Assembly (NCBI RefSeq): GCF_030272615.1
Contig: NC_081412.1
Location: 474,036,157 to 474,100,156 of the forward strand
From: Cryptomeria japonica
Lineage: Eukaryota > Streptophyta > Pinopsida > Cupressales > Cupressaceae
DNA length: 64,000 bases
Direction: 5' to 3'
A model generated the notes under the pieces. It did not search any database and was not told where the DNA came from. It was given only the letters and a program-made list of their open reading frames with translations. Below are positions 34,501 to 46,866 of the stretch, piece by piece. A program made the translations under genes and the position numbers. The first letter of the stretch is position 1. The number at the start of each line of letters is the position of its first letter.

Positions 34501-36207
34501 CCAAGATCATATCTGTGTTATGCGATATTTATGGCATACTTTGTTTTATGTTTTAGATTATCATGAATGGTTGTATTCTTGCATAAGTGTATGGTGGAAA
34601 TTTAATGTATTCAAATCTAAGTGCATAGCATTATTCATCTGGATAAAAGTAGTTATTTAAGTTCATAAAACATTGTAAATTAGGAGTATGGCAAAGTATT
34701 TAAAATATGTTAATTTAAATTGTGATAGTGGAAAGAATCTTGCTAGAATACTTCATTGGATTAATTTGTTCTTAAGCATGTTAGTGGAACGAATGAGAAA
34801 TGGGAAACAAAGTTGAATTAATGTTATAAATTCTAAGTGAAATTTAAAGGATGAACCTCATATAGATACTTACCTTTTTACCTTAGTAAATGGGAAACGT
34901 CATGTTAATTATGTTTCATTGTATTGGATATAGTTTTTGGGTCAATTACGTTTTAATCTTAACAAATTAACCTTATCGAAATTAACTTGATAATTGGTGA
35001 AACTCAACTAGTCTTCCATAATTATAACCCCAACAAATGAATTTCTTTATGATTGCTAAAGATGAACTGAAAAAGAAGGGATTCAATTAGTTGTTGATAC
35101 ATTAAATATAGTAAAAGAATCCCTTATGGTTGCTAAAATGGAACTAAAAAGGGAAGTTTGGTATAGTTGTTTAAATCTTAATCTTAATAAAAGTATCTCT
35201 CTCATATTAACTTCATTTAACAAAAAAAAAGAGAGTGATATGCAATAAGATAATTGTATTTTAATTCTAATAGAAGGACATCATTATGATCTTATAATTC
35301 TAATCTTGAAATGATGAACATCACTTTGTTAAATATATCTTAAATTAAAGGAAGAACTCATGGGTTCCTAATACACTCTCATCTTAATGAATTTAGCCAT
35401 CTATTAGCATTATTAAAACTTCAGATGAATTCTATGGCTACTCACATTCTAATCTTCCACATAAGAACTACAACTCATTAGTTGGCTATGCATGAAAACA
35501 AATGAAGGGACCTCACTCTATTAATTGTAGTTAATCTTTAAGGAATGAATTTTTCTTATTAACCATGCTTTTTAATATTTAAAAAGAGATATCAAGTGTG
35601 GGTGAATATTTTAAAATCAAATGAAGGAATCCTCACTTTATTAATCGTAGTTTAACCTTAAATGTATGAATCTCATTAGGCATATTTTTAAACACTAAAG
35701 GATGAAATCGATTGTGAATGGATACCCTAAACCCAATGAATGAACCTTGTTATATTTAAGATGCTTGAACCTATTGGGAGGCCTCCTAATGAAATTATGA
35801 ATTAAAGTGCATTGAGTAATTAACCTCTCGATGGCCTCCTCACCAACCAAAGTAATTGAACGCTTCATAAATTTATAAGATGTCAAACCATTGAATACAT
35901 ATTAAATCAAGATCTATGCATTATCTTGTAATTAAGATATCCAGTTTAATGGATCTAATGACGCAAGTTGAGTTAGGTGCAAGGTTATGTAATCGCGTTG
36001 GGAAACCCCTTAGGATCTTTTAGCCTTCCGCTGTGTTATCTAGTTAGAGATAACTTTGAGATAACTTCAATCTATCTTAATAATGTAACGTTTCATTAAC
36101 GCTCTTAATTATTATTTAAAAAATAAAAAATAAAAAAATAAAAATTTTGCACTCTAATTGAGTGTTTTTAACTTAAACCCTTAGGGGTTTCCTGGCGGGG
36201 CATTACA
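31530..36207 (+). repeat. LARD 5' LTR
   Basis: Apparent ORFs here (for example 33,158-33,448 and 35,695-35,886) are duplicated in the other LTR and are not genes. Confidence 0.95.
33330..33530 (+). repeat. GC-rich palindromic island in LARD LTR (left)
   Basis: About 200 bp of very GC-rich sequence made of alternating words such as ccgcaggg, ccctgcg, ccacggtg and ccaccgtggg sits in otherwise AT-rich DNA. It could fold into several hairpins. The right LTR copy is at about 41,774-41,974. Confidence 0.8.
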
Positions 36208-36209
36208 CT

Positions 36210-36222
36210 TGGTATCAGAGCC
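36210..36222 (+). promoter_or_regulatory. LARD primer-binding site
   Basis: TGGTATCAGAGCC starts 2 nt after the left LTR end. Confidence 0.92.
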
Positions 36223-39200
36223 ATGTTGCAACACTGGGATCTCTGGTTTCACTTGTGCTCTTAGTTGGTGTGTGTGGGTCTACCTTATGTTTTATGCTTG
36301 TCCACCTTGATGTGAGGGGTGTGATTTAACAAACCGTACTTGTGTGTAACGTGTGTGTTCACACTTTGTTTTCACCTCAATGATGTGGGTGTTTTGGGAA
36401 TAATTATAGGTGTTTTGTCTTCTTAATGAGGTCTTGGTCTACGATTTCTCTTACTTCAAAGGGAAGTCGTATGTACCTTCATTTTCGATTTATTTTACTC
36501 TTTGACTAATCCATCTAAGTTGGTTGTTAATATCTTGAACCTAAAAGTACGAAATGTGTTTGTTTGTGGTTTTGGCTCTATCTTAATGATTGTCCACTTT
36601 AAAGACTAGAATGACAAATGTTAATGCTTATTACGTAGTACATTGAGTGATTATGACTCATCTTCTTTTCTCTCTCTAAGTAAATTAAAAGGAATTGATA
36701 TGTGTAGTTACCTCTTATTTAAGTTTTCTAATTGCAAGAGAAAGGATGATATATCTTGAGCCTTGTGTGAACCTTATAACGTTTTTATGTTTTAGATTGT
36801 GAAGGGGGAATGGTTTGGGGAGTTAAATTTTGGTTAATGATAGGAAATTGTATGTTTGCAATAAAGGGTTCTCCATGTGCTTGGTAGGAGTGATATAATT
36901 AAATTTCATCTTAAGTAAGGTGCTTTAATATGCGCATAGTGATTTTGTGAAAATTGCTTGATGTGAAAGGAATACCAAAAGAGGACATATTGTAGTAGCT
37001 TCAAGAGTGAAGTAATGTGCTCCTCAAAAGATTGTTTTATGTGCTTATTCAACTAGTGTGATTTAGGACCTATTAAGTGATGCACTTTTAACTTGCTTTG
37101 GTTATGGGAAATTGTCTTATTATGTTTCGGAAAGAGTAAATGAAAGACTTGTGGAATTGAATGCATTGAATGTGTAAAATTTAGAAGATAGCTCTTTATT
37201 TACCTCCTTATCATATTATGAAGTTTCAATGTTAAATTTGAGGTATTATTGTATTGTATCATATCACGAATGGTGTTTGTTCTCAAGAAGACTTGTATTA
37301 CAAAAGAAAAATTGATTGTTTTGAATTCTTAATCAGAAAACTAGAACATTATAGCGCAACAATAATGATTAGAAATGACATGTTAGGATGTTTGGGCACC
37401 TTCCTAAAAAAATAGCAAAATGAAAACCGTGCAACTCAAATGATAAATTTATATCCGACCATATGGTGATCTTGAAAATTCTTATGTATTCGCAGGAAAT
37501 AGTTGCTTTTCCTACTCTCTTCCTCCTCTTGTTTAAAATATAGGAACTGTTTTTTTCGAAATATTATTTAGAATGCAGTGATTTAAAGAAATTCTTATAA
37601 TACATATGAAATTGTATGTTGCTTTGGGCTTCTAATTGGAAGGGAAAAGTTTTTCATCTTGGAAAGGGAAATTGCATAGTTAGTAATGTGAATGAAAATG
37701 CTTAGGGAAGATTGAGAAAGATATCAGAATGATGTTATTTCTTTGTGTAAATTTGAATTGATGAAAATTTCAGAATGTGGATCTAGAGTAAACTTTGTTG
37801 GTGATTCATGTGTAAAGCATAATTAAAACTTCCCTTAAGTATATGTTAGTATAATGTAAAGTACTCCCCGTAAATGTGACTAAACCAGTAATGGTGCTAC
37901 TCTGTGTGTGTTGTGAGAATACTCGTACTTGTTTTGTGTGCCCATGGGATGGTGAAGTAATCAACCATGGGGGATATGTTTGCTTATGAGTATGGGAAAC
38001 CATACCTATCTATGTGATGTTGCTTATTTGTTTCCTTACTGAGTGCCAACCCACGGGTTGTTGACAAGTCAGTATGTGAAGGGGTAGTAGTAGAAGTCAC
38101 CATTCCTTGAATAGCATGAATAGCGTACGAGTAATGTCGACGCGAAGCGACTTTAGCTTCCCTATTTTGAGGAAAAGTATGGTTTTGTAACGAAACTATA
38201 ACATAGGTGTACTCAATACTTCCCCTTGTGATGAACCGATTTATGAGGTTCATGTGTGCCAGCCTTATTCCTATCCTTTATCTTGAGCATATAGATGACA
38301 GTTTTTGAGCATATTGTTGGATTCCATTGGAGCATTTGTTGCCTTGTCTTCATGAGAGGTGTGGTATTTTCTTACATAAGTTGCCAACTAACTAGTGTTG
38401 GTAGACTTGTGGGTAGACCTTAGCCATGTATACCTCTGGCTTACGGCGAGTATCCTGAGAGGAACATCGCTATGCGAAGTGTGACCAGCACGTGCCTTAT
38501 CCGCGGGGTACACTGCCATGCGGGATACGTCCATTGCATGCTTTGTCCGCTTGGAGTATTGCCATGCCGTGCTGAGACACGATGCAGGATGTAGTAGACA
38601 TTTCCATGCGGCCTACCGCTAGGTATTGGGTAGAGCCATGCCACATGACGACGTGATGCGGGGTGATGTCGAGGTGCACACTGCCATGCCATGTGGATGT
38701 GTGACTTGGCCACACCACATGATGAGCTACTAGGATAGCTAGACGATTGTTCCTTCCTTCCTCGTTGGTGGCTAGCTATTAGTCACATAGTGATGTAATG
38801 TGCACTTATGAATTTCTTTTATTTATTTATTTATTTATTTTCTTGTGGGCCAGCAATTTATTTTACTTTGACCTTGACAGTTTAGCCACGATCTTGCGAT
38901 CTTGATTTTACTTGATTTGATGTTGCAAATCCGGAAATTATTTTCTTGTTTTATTGTTGGAATTGACAAATATTATCTTTAATCTTTTGTACTTTGGTGG
39001 CTAGACCGGTTTATCCTTGTTGTTTTCGTATGCTGGTCTTGTGTTGTAATGTGAATTCCTCTCCAAGAACGTAGGAGACGGGCTTGGATGAGTGTATACG
39101 AGGAAGTAGACGCAAGGAACCTTGAGGATGGAGGTATGTGAGGCTGTGAAAACAGCTAGGATCCACTACCTACCTATGAGTGGTGACTATCTCTTGGAGG

Positions 39201-39957
39201 CTAAACACCTTACACAACAAGGGATATTCACAAGGGACTTGTATGGAAGGTAGCACCGCTATGGTGTACCCTAGCACCATCAAGCCCTCGAGTGAGATGT
39301 TGGATATTTGTTGATCATGTATTTATTCTGAGAGCAGACATAGAGATGTGGATCATATATGTTACCTTTGACCGAGCATTAGACATGCTCACATGTGGCC
39401 TATTGTGTTGTGCAAACCAGTCTTGTGGATGGATATTATGTGTAATCATGGATTAAATGGTATTAACTTGTCACTATGTTATGGGGCATAGTCATTGGAA
39501 AGGATCTTGTATGTCTGAAAAATGTAAACAATTGAGTTCTTACGTTGTTCTTATTTGTTGAGAAGTCAACTTGGTCGTAGAAAATTGTTTTATTGAGGCT
39601 AGTTTTATGTGATAAAATTTTGTGAAAGAGATGAATTGGTGAAAGAAATTGACCTTGAGAGCACATTTCCTTGTCACATTTGATAGATGAGTATGAAAAT
39701 TGTGCCTATATATTTCAAATTGCTTAAATTTGGTGAAATAAAAAGGGAAAAGTCTCGTATCCTTGCTATGATTGAGTGTAAATTATAGAATATTTGAAGG
39801 TGTGAATGATGTTAGATGCATTTTTATTGATGAATAATGTTTTAAATTGTTGACAAAATAGTTGTTTTTGCAAATTGATAATTGTTAATTGAGTTTAAGG
39901 ACTAATAAGTGTTGCAGGACTTCCGTTTAACTTTGCGACTTCCAGGAGTAAATCGGA
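36223..39957 (+). other. LARD internal domain, non-coding
   Basis: No gag, protease, RT, RNase H or integrase motif was found in any frame. A GC-rich patch at 38,430-38,720 contains repeated gccatgc words, and a (TTTA)n tract lies at 38,815-38,840. Small ORFs over the GC-rich patch (38,441-38,718) overlap each other in two frames and look compositional. Confidence 0.85.
38430..38720. repeat. GC-rich patch with repeated GCCATGC words
   Basis: Phrases such as actgccatgcggg, attgccatgccgtg, tttccatgcggcc, agagccatgccacatgac and actgccatgccatgtgg recur at about 40-60-bp intervals in the LARD interior. Confidence 0.55.
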
Positions 39958-39973
39958 ACCTAGGGGGGGAGAA
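39958..39973 (+). promoter_or_regulatory. LARD polypurine tract
   Basis: acctaggggggggagaa-type purine run ends directly at the TGTAATG start of the right LTR. Confidence 0.88.
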
Positions 39974-42900
39974 TGTAATGCCCATACCCTAGTCGGACTT
40001 TTAAAACCCATTTAACCTTGATTGACTTCCTATGTGGCATTCTTGAATGGTAGATTAACCGATATGCAATGTGTAGTTTAGATAATATAAATAAATTGTT
40101 CATACTTATTATTGTGCTTTTGCATCGATTCTCATGTAAATGTAATTGTTTCCTAACCCTTGAGATAAATCTTGAGCTAACGCCTTCATTGAATATGTAT
40201 ATGTATATGCATGCTTGTATGAATTCATGGGTGCAGGAGATTGCAGGTACAACACCGCTTAGGGCAAGGTTCATCTCCTTTGGAATTTGCAAGGTTGAGT
40301 ATTGTCCTTCATCTTTTGAATTCGGATTTAGTGGTCATATAACTCTCATCTGGCCTTAGCCATGGTTAGGTGAGCATCGTGTGTGGATTCGTGGGGCTTG
40401 CTTTTCATTGGGATGCGTGTCAAGAGATTTGGAGGACTTCCTCGATTTGCATGCCTTGCGCGAGGTAAGTGAGGTTTGTTATCCTAAGTATTAAATTCAA
40501 AATTAATGAGTAGGCGTACACAATAGTGATATAGGAATTTAAATAGGTAGCTTCCTTTATATGATTAATCATTAATTTAAGAGATTGCCTTAAATTATTA
40601 TTGTAGCAAGCTTAAGGTATTTAACTGGGGTTAGTGTGCTCATTTACGCATTTGTAACATTTACGCATTTGTAGTTGAGAAATTAGAATAAATAAGACTC
40701 TTGCATTACATTAGTCATTTATTTAAAAATTGTCGCTTAATTATGTTATAGCGAGTTAATTTAATAGCTAATTTTAAAATAATGAATTTAATGAGTTATG
40801 CGTTTTGGAAAGGAAAAATTCAAAGTCATTCGGGAGATGGGAATAAATTAAAAATATTCGCATTTGGAAGAAAAAGGGTAAATTTTATTATTTAAAAGAA
40901 ATTATTTCTTTTTACTTGTTAAGTCGATATAGTATAAAAGTTTGATTTTTAGAAAATTAAATTTATCAAATGCCTTACCCGGTCAATAGTTTCGAAATAA
41001 GAAGTAGGCCTAAAATTTGTAGTGAGAAATTAAAATTTATAAAAAAAAAACGCAATAAGAAATGGAAGCTTTTTAATTTTAAAGGAAAAATGAATAAGAG
41101 GGATTGAATAAGAGGTTTCCATTTTTCATCCATTTTATTTTAATAATAAATGCCTAATTTTGAAATTTAAAATTAGGGCAAAATTAGGGTTTCACTTTTT
41201 AACCTAGTTTTGTAGACATTTTGGGGGTTCTCTTTTGGGGAGATTTTTTTTGGGAAAAATGGAGAGATTGGGGATTTTGGATAGGGATGGAGATTTAAAG
41301 CAGCTGATTTGGGAGCTCTTCTTCGTCAAAAATCTCTTCCCGGAATGCATTTGGAGGTAGGAATTTTAATCTACCCCTTTGTTTATTGTTGTGCTCTCCA
41401 TGAAATGCTGGAAAAATAGAAAGGAATGCTACCCATGAGTGTTTCTTAAGATTTAGTTTTCAGTTTGGTTGAAGGCTTGGTTGTTCTTGGTTTTAAGATT
41501 GACCATGGTTTTTGGGATATTTTGAGAAAGAGAAAATCTCCTCCATTCTTAGTTTTAAACAATCTGGAAAAAGAAAAAAAAAGAATATAAAATAAAAAGG
41601 CATGACTGTGGCTGTGTATGTATTTGTTTTCTCAGAATTCGTTCAAACCGTTTTAGCTTTAAACTGTGATTTTTTTTCAAAAAATTTATTGAGAAGAAAA
41701 CAAAAGGAATATTCAAAAAAAAAAAGGGAAACAAAAAAAAAGGAGAAATTTTACCGGGTTAGGCTTTGGCGCCGCCGCCCCCTTCCCCGTTTCCTTCCCC
41801 CTACCTCCCCCGTGCTATGTGGCTCGCAGGAGTTCCCTACGACCACAGTGGGCCGCAGGGAGTCCCTGCATCCACCGTGGGCCGCAGGGTAAGACCTGCG
41901 ACCACGGTGTCCGCAGGGAATACCCTGCGTCCACGGTGGCTCGCAGGGAAACCCTGCGGCTACCGTAGGTAGCGCCCTTTCTCTTATTTGACATTTTAAG
42001 TGTTTTTTTTTGTATTATTTTATGTTAGTTTTTAAAAATTGATTTAGTATTAAAAAAATAATAAAATGCAAAGAAATATGCTTAGTAATACTTGTGTTAT
42101 TAAAAAAAAAAAAAAGGGAGTTGGGATTTTGTTTAGAAATACAATGTTTTTTTTTTAAAAACAAAAAAAAAGGGAATGAATGCTCATAATATAGTACACG
42201 CCACAATACATAACATCTATTTAAACAATATCATTAATTACATATATGTATTTTGGGCGTTAATATAGCAATGACCTTCACTGTGATTTTTAAATCGAAA
42301 AATATTTGGTTATATGATAATGAGTAAATGGAATGGAGGTAATGGTCTTTAATTTTTTTAAATGTATGCAATAGAGGCTTAATTTAGCTCGGAAAAGGAT
42401 TTTTTTTTTTGTGTTTCTCCATTCACTCTTAATATATTTTGCTCTTGTAGAAGGGGGTTGTCTTTGTATCATTAAATAGGGGTTAGATTATTGTTGTAAA
42501 ACTAGCATGTCATTAGCGTTTATCTAAGGTATAAATTGTTTGTCTAGATGCTTAAGACAACTTGGGAAGATGTTGTAATTACCTGTTAACGCTAGAGGAC
42601 GACCCATTATTATTTTAGTAATCAATGCATTTGTTATAGTAGCACGTCATGCTAGGTTTGTTTTGAAACCGGTCATTGGGTTAATTGTGTCGGTCATAAC
42701 CGATTTCGCCCCTAGTCAAGTATCGTCAGTCATTAGAACCTGTACTTGCTTTGAATTGTCAGTTGGATCCGCTTTAGAAGGGACCAATTATGTATATCCC
42801 GATCGAAGTGTCTGTTGTATATTGATTGTATTTGCCTAAGTGGCAAGATGTTAAAGACTTATAAATCATGTATTCCTAACGATATAATACCAAAGGGGTC

Positions 42901-44651
42901 TTGCAGTTGAGCAGACCCGGAGATGTAGCCCATCAGGGGTGAACTCCAAGATCATATCTGTGTTATGCGATGTTTATGGCGTACTTTGTTTTATGTTTTA
43001 GATTATCATGAATGGTTGTATTCTTGCATAAGTGTATGGTGGAAATTTAATGTATTCAAATCTAAGTGCATAGCATTATTCATCTGGATAAAAGTAGTTA
43101 TTTAAGTTCATAAAACATTGTAAATTAGGAGTATGGCAAAGTATTTAAAATATGTTAATTTAAATTGTGATAGTGGAAAGAATCTTGCTAGAATACTTCA
43201 TTGGATTAATTTGTTCTTAAGCATGTTAGTGGAACGATTGAGAAATGGGAAACAAAGTTGAATTAATGTTATAAATTCTAAGTGAAATTTAAAGGATGAA
43301 CCTCATATAGATACTTACCTTTTTACCTTAGTAAATGGGAAACGTCATGTTAATTATGTTTCATTGTATTGGATATAGTTGTTGGGTCAATTACGTTTTA
43401 ATCTTAACAAATTAACCTTATCAAAATTAACTTGATAATTGGTGAAACTCAACTAGTCTTCCATAATTATAACCCCAACAAATGAATTTCTTTATGATTG
43501 CTAAAGATGAACTGAAAAAGAAGGGATTCAATTAGTTGTTGATACATTAAATCTAGTAAAAGAATCCCTTATGGTTGCTAAAATGGAACTAAAAAGGGAA
43601 GTTTGGTATAGTTGTTTAAATCTTAATCTTAATAAAAGTATCTCTCTCATATTAACTTCATTTAACAAAAAAAAGAGAGTGATATGCAATAAGATAATTG
43701 TATTTTAATTCTAATAGAAGGACATCATTATGATCTTATAATTCTAATCTTGAAATGATGAACATCACTTTGTTAAATATATCTTAAATTAAAGGAAGAA
43801 CTCATGGGTTCCTAATACACTCTCATCTTAATGAATTTAGCCATCTATTAGCATTATTAAAACTTCAGATGAATTCTATGGCTACTCACATTCTAATCTT
43901 CCACATAAGAACTACAACTCATTAGTTGGCTATGCATGAAAACAAATGAAGGGACCTCACTCTATTAATTGTAGTTAATCTTTAAGGAATGAATTTTTCT
44001 TATTAACCATGCTTTTTAATATTTAAAAAGAGATATCAAGTGTGGGTGAATATTTTAAAATCAAATGAAGGAATCCTCGTTTTATTAATCGTAGTTTAAC
44101 CTTAAATGTATGAATCTCATTAGGCATATTTTTAAACACTAAAGGATGAAATCGATTGTGAATGGATACCCTAAACCCAATGAATGAACCTTGTTATATT
44201 TAAGATGCTTGAACCTATTGGGAGGCCTCCTAATGAAATTATGAATTAAAGTGCATTGAGTAATTAACCTCTCGATGGCCTCCTCACCAACCAAAGTAAT
44301 GGAACGCTTCATAAAGTTATAAGATGTCAAAGCATTGAATACATATTAAATCAAGATCTATGCATTATCTCATAATTAAGATATCCAGTTTAATGGATCT
44401 AATGATGCAAGTTGAGTTAGGTGCAAGGTTATGTAATCGCGTTGGGAAACCCCTTAGGATCTTTTAGCCTTCCGCTGTGTTATCTAGTTAGAGATAACTT
44501 TGAGATAACTTCAATCTATCTTAATAATGTAACGTTTCATTAACGCTCTTAATTATTATTTAAAAAATAAAAAATAAAAAAATAAAAATTTTGCACTCTA
44601 ATTGAGTGTTTTTAACTTAAACCCTTAGGGGTTTCCTGGCGAGGCGTTACA
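39974..44651 (+). repeat. LARD 3' LTR
   Basis: Same length as the left LTR and near-identical. It ends ggcgttaca. Confidence 0.95.
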
Positions 44652-44656
44652 CTTTA
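44652..44656 (+). repeat. target-site duplication CTTTA (right)
   Basis: Matches 31,525-31,529. Confidence 0.92.
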
Positions 44657-45183
44657 TTCATGTCTTCTTCAGAGTTGAAAGCAAAGGTGAAAAACCCTTT
44701 GGGCAGCGCTGCCACTTCCACTTGTCCTTTCACAAGCCATTTTCTCCTTATGAAATTCTTAACATCATCAATGTTAGGCCTAAAGCAAGAGAATCGTCCT
44801 ACTAATGTCATAGAAAGGCCAGAAATAGTCATATTGACCACTTTGTCTACAACAGAAATAACAAACTGTCCAGAGGCAGGGTCTGAAATGTTTGTTACTT
44901 CCGGGAGTCCAGATTTAACCAACGGTTTCACTCCAAAGAGCGAAGACCATTTTTTTCTTTTACGTGTGTCCTGTGGGTCCCTGGGGTTCAAATCTTTGTC
45001 CTCTCCTAGTTTTGATTTTTCCTTATCTTCTTCTGACCCTTGAGGTGCCTGACCCCCTACCTGATTGCCAGTTTCAATCCCAGAAAAACTACAATCTCTA
45101 GGAGATCCACTGTTCCCAGGGATTCCGCCATTTCCCAATTTAAAATTTGGGATTCCCACTCCTTTTCACTTTGCACTCGCCAT
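44657..45183 (-). pseudogene. LINE ORF1, N-terminal part (DUF4283 region)
   Basis: The ATG at 45,181-45,183 is followed in frame by a TGA at codon 6; the same frame is then open from about 45,165. It contains a low-complexity leader rich in G/S/P, a basic RKRKKW segment, and the start of a DUF4283-type domain (LVGRFSCFRPNIDDVKNFI, VEVAALPKGFFTFAFNSEED). DUF4283 is typical of plant LINE ORF1 proteins, which bind the element RNA. The frame is cut by the LARD target site CTTTA within EEDMNK. Confidence 0.8.
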
Positions 45184-46515
45184 CCTTCTTGCCCCTGTTA
45201 AACAAAAGGAAGGAATTAAATTTTATTGTTATCAATTATTAGAGTTAGGGTTTATATAAATAGATACAGGTAATAGCTAGGGTTTCAAAATAAAACTTAA
45301 AATGATTCACTCTAGAACTCTCAATTAGGCTCATAAAATTGAAAGACATAGAGAAAAATGAGTAATGTAACAAATGTAACTATATCTCATGCAGAAAACC
45401 CTAGAGCATAAACCCTTACAATGGTAAATTTAATTTACAGGCGCATGTACTATTTTAATGTCTTTAATTTTATTATTTTTTATTTGCCATAGTTTATAAA
45501 AACCTTCAGCACTATGGAGTTATCTTCATTGAGGACTTCTAGATAACTCTACCATTGTGCAAAGATCTGGACATTGATCTTATAGAAGATAGCCATGCAT
45601 TATCACACTTAGGAGACGAGCATGTTGGGCCCACGTCCTAGCCATGTTATGTGGTATTCTACATGTCATTCATTTAGTGGTCCAAGTATATGTCATCATT
45701 GTTGGTAGGGCATGTACGAGTGGAGTTGTGGAGTTAGTTTTGGCGATAAACTTTGATTAATCGCACAACTATGCAATGATTTGGGTTGTTGGATAAACAA
45801 GAGGTGACTACTCAATAATGTGGCTTATGAGGAGGATAGACTGGGCCAACTCTTTTTGATGTCTCCTTTGATTTTTTACCTCCAACATGTAGAATCTTAT
45901 TGGTCCACTTAAGAAGAGCCTGATGGTAGTAGGGTCCATGTGCCCCTAAAATGGTTTTTTAGGGTGACGAATCGATGGTTAATCATGAACAGGGGTTTTT
46001 GTTTTTTGGGTGGTTTTTTGGGAGTTTTTTGTAGAATTTATGGAACCCTTTTATAGACTATGGTGTACATTTTTTATTCTAATAAATAAAAATCATATTA
46101 CCGAGCCAAGAAAAAACTACATTTCCTCTTTCATTTTTTTGTACATTTCAATTTTTTAATAATTTATTTAATTTGCAATGATATTCTTGATTTTTATCAA
46201 ATAAATCTTGTCATATTTTGCTTATTTATTAGTTGGTCGAAAATAGATATATTTTATTAATATTTTGAAAATAAGATGATAGTAAGTATGAAACATCTAC
46301 CTTTGCCATGAAAAAAAACAGAGTAACCACACACCCAATCAAAACCTGGAACATACACAAAAAGCCCCCCCATAAAGTCCTCCCCCAAAAAACATCATAG
46401 TGAGCATGTTATCTTCTCGATACCCATCAAAGTTCAAGACATTCATTACAAAACATATTCACAAGCCTAAACTAGTACTACTAACAATTTTGAGAAACAC
46501 TAAACCAAATTGCGT
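45184..46515. other. LINE 5' flank and non-coding DNA
   Basis: The first bases right of the ORF1 ATG belong to the LINE 5' UTR, whose end cannot be fixed. A tail-like attctaataaataaaaatc at about 46,078-46,096 could be the 3' end of a plus-strand retroposon. Otherwise nothing was recognised. Confidence 0.4.
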
Positions 46516-46866
46516 ATTTAACTCTTTGGATCAGAATCAGATTGAAACCTGGACAAAGCCAACACCACATCCATTGTTCTCTTCCTGGACATCAATCTTA
46601 GCACATCTTCCACTCTCATCAGCTTTGCAAATGTCTTCAAGTCCTCCCAACCTCATTTTTCCAAAGCCCTGAATCTTTCCTTCAATTCATCTCATTTCCA
46701 TCGAACAAAAGGTAAGTAATTCACCGACACATCCACACCTTCACAGAAATTAATGCCCACTCTAGGGATAGCCCATTCAGAAATAGAATTGATTCCCAAT
46801 AGATACTCTTCTTGTTGGCTTGATGATGATTTTTTGGTGTAATAAATTGAATAATGACTAGTTTTA

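Larger units (their letters stand above)
31530..44651 (+). mobile_element. LARD-type giant non-coding LTR retrotransposon (13.1 kb)
   Basis: Two LTRs of 4,678 bp each (31,530-36,207 and 39,974-44,651) flank a 3,766-bp interior without any protein-like frame. Both LTRs begin TGTAATGCC and end GGC[A/G]TTACA, a perfect 9-bp terminal inverted repeat in the left copy. A PBS follows the left LTR, a polypurine tract precedes the right LTR, and TSD CTTTA flanks the whole. LTRs of about 4.5 kb with a 3-4-kb non-coding interior are the definition of a large retrotransposon derivative (LARD), mobilised in trans by an autonomous partner. I counted roughly 60 differences between the LTRs by eye (about 1.3%), so insertion was fairly recent. 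Confidence 0.95.
26205..45183 (-). mobile_element. L1-like LINE, split by a LARD insertion
   Basis: A plant L1-clade LINE lies on the minus strand. ORF1 starts at 45,183 and is interrupted at 44,657 by the 13.1-kb LARD. It resumes at 31,529 and runs to about 30,430. ORF2 is 30,417-26,205. Removing the LARD and one CTTTA copy restores the ORF1 frame at the junction. Without the LARD the visible LINE is about 5.9 kb, typical for the clade. Multiple stops in both ORFs make it inactive. The A-tail could not be located; it may lie left of the family-B unit. Confidence 0.88.

Noticed and set aside
38441-38718. Two overlapping minus ORFs in the LARD interior
   Set aside because: Open in two frames at once over a GC-rich repetitive patch; compositional.
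31530-44651. Segmental tandem duplication of 4.7 kb instead of an LTR element
   Set aside because: TG...CA ends, PBS, PPT and the CTTTA duplication with LINE frame closure show an LTR retrotransposon.
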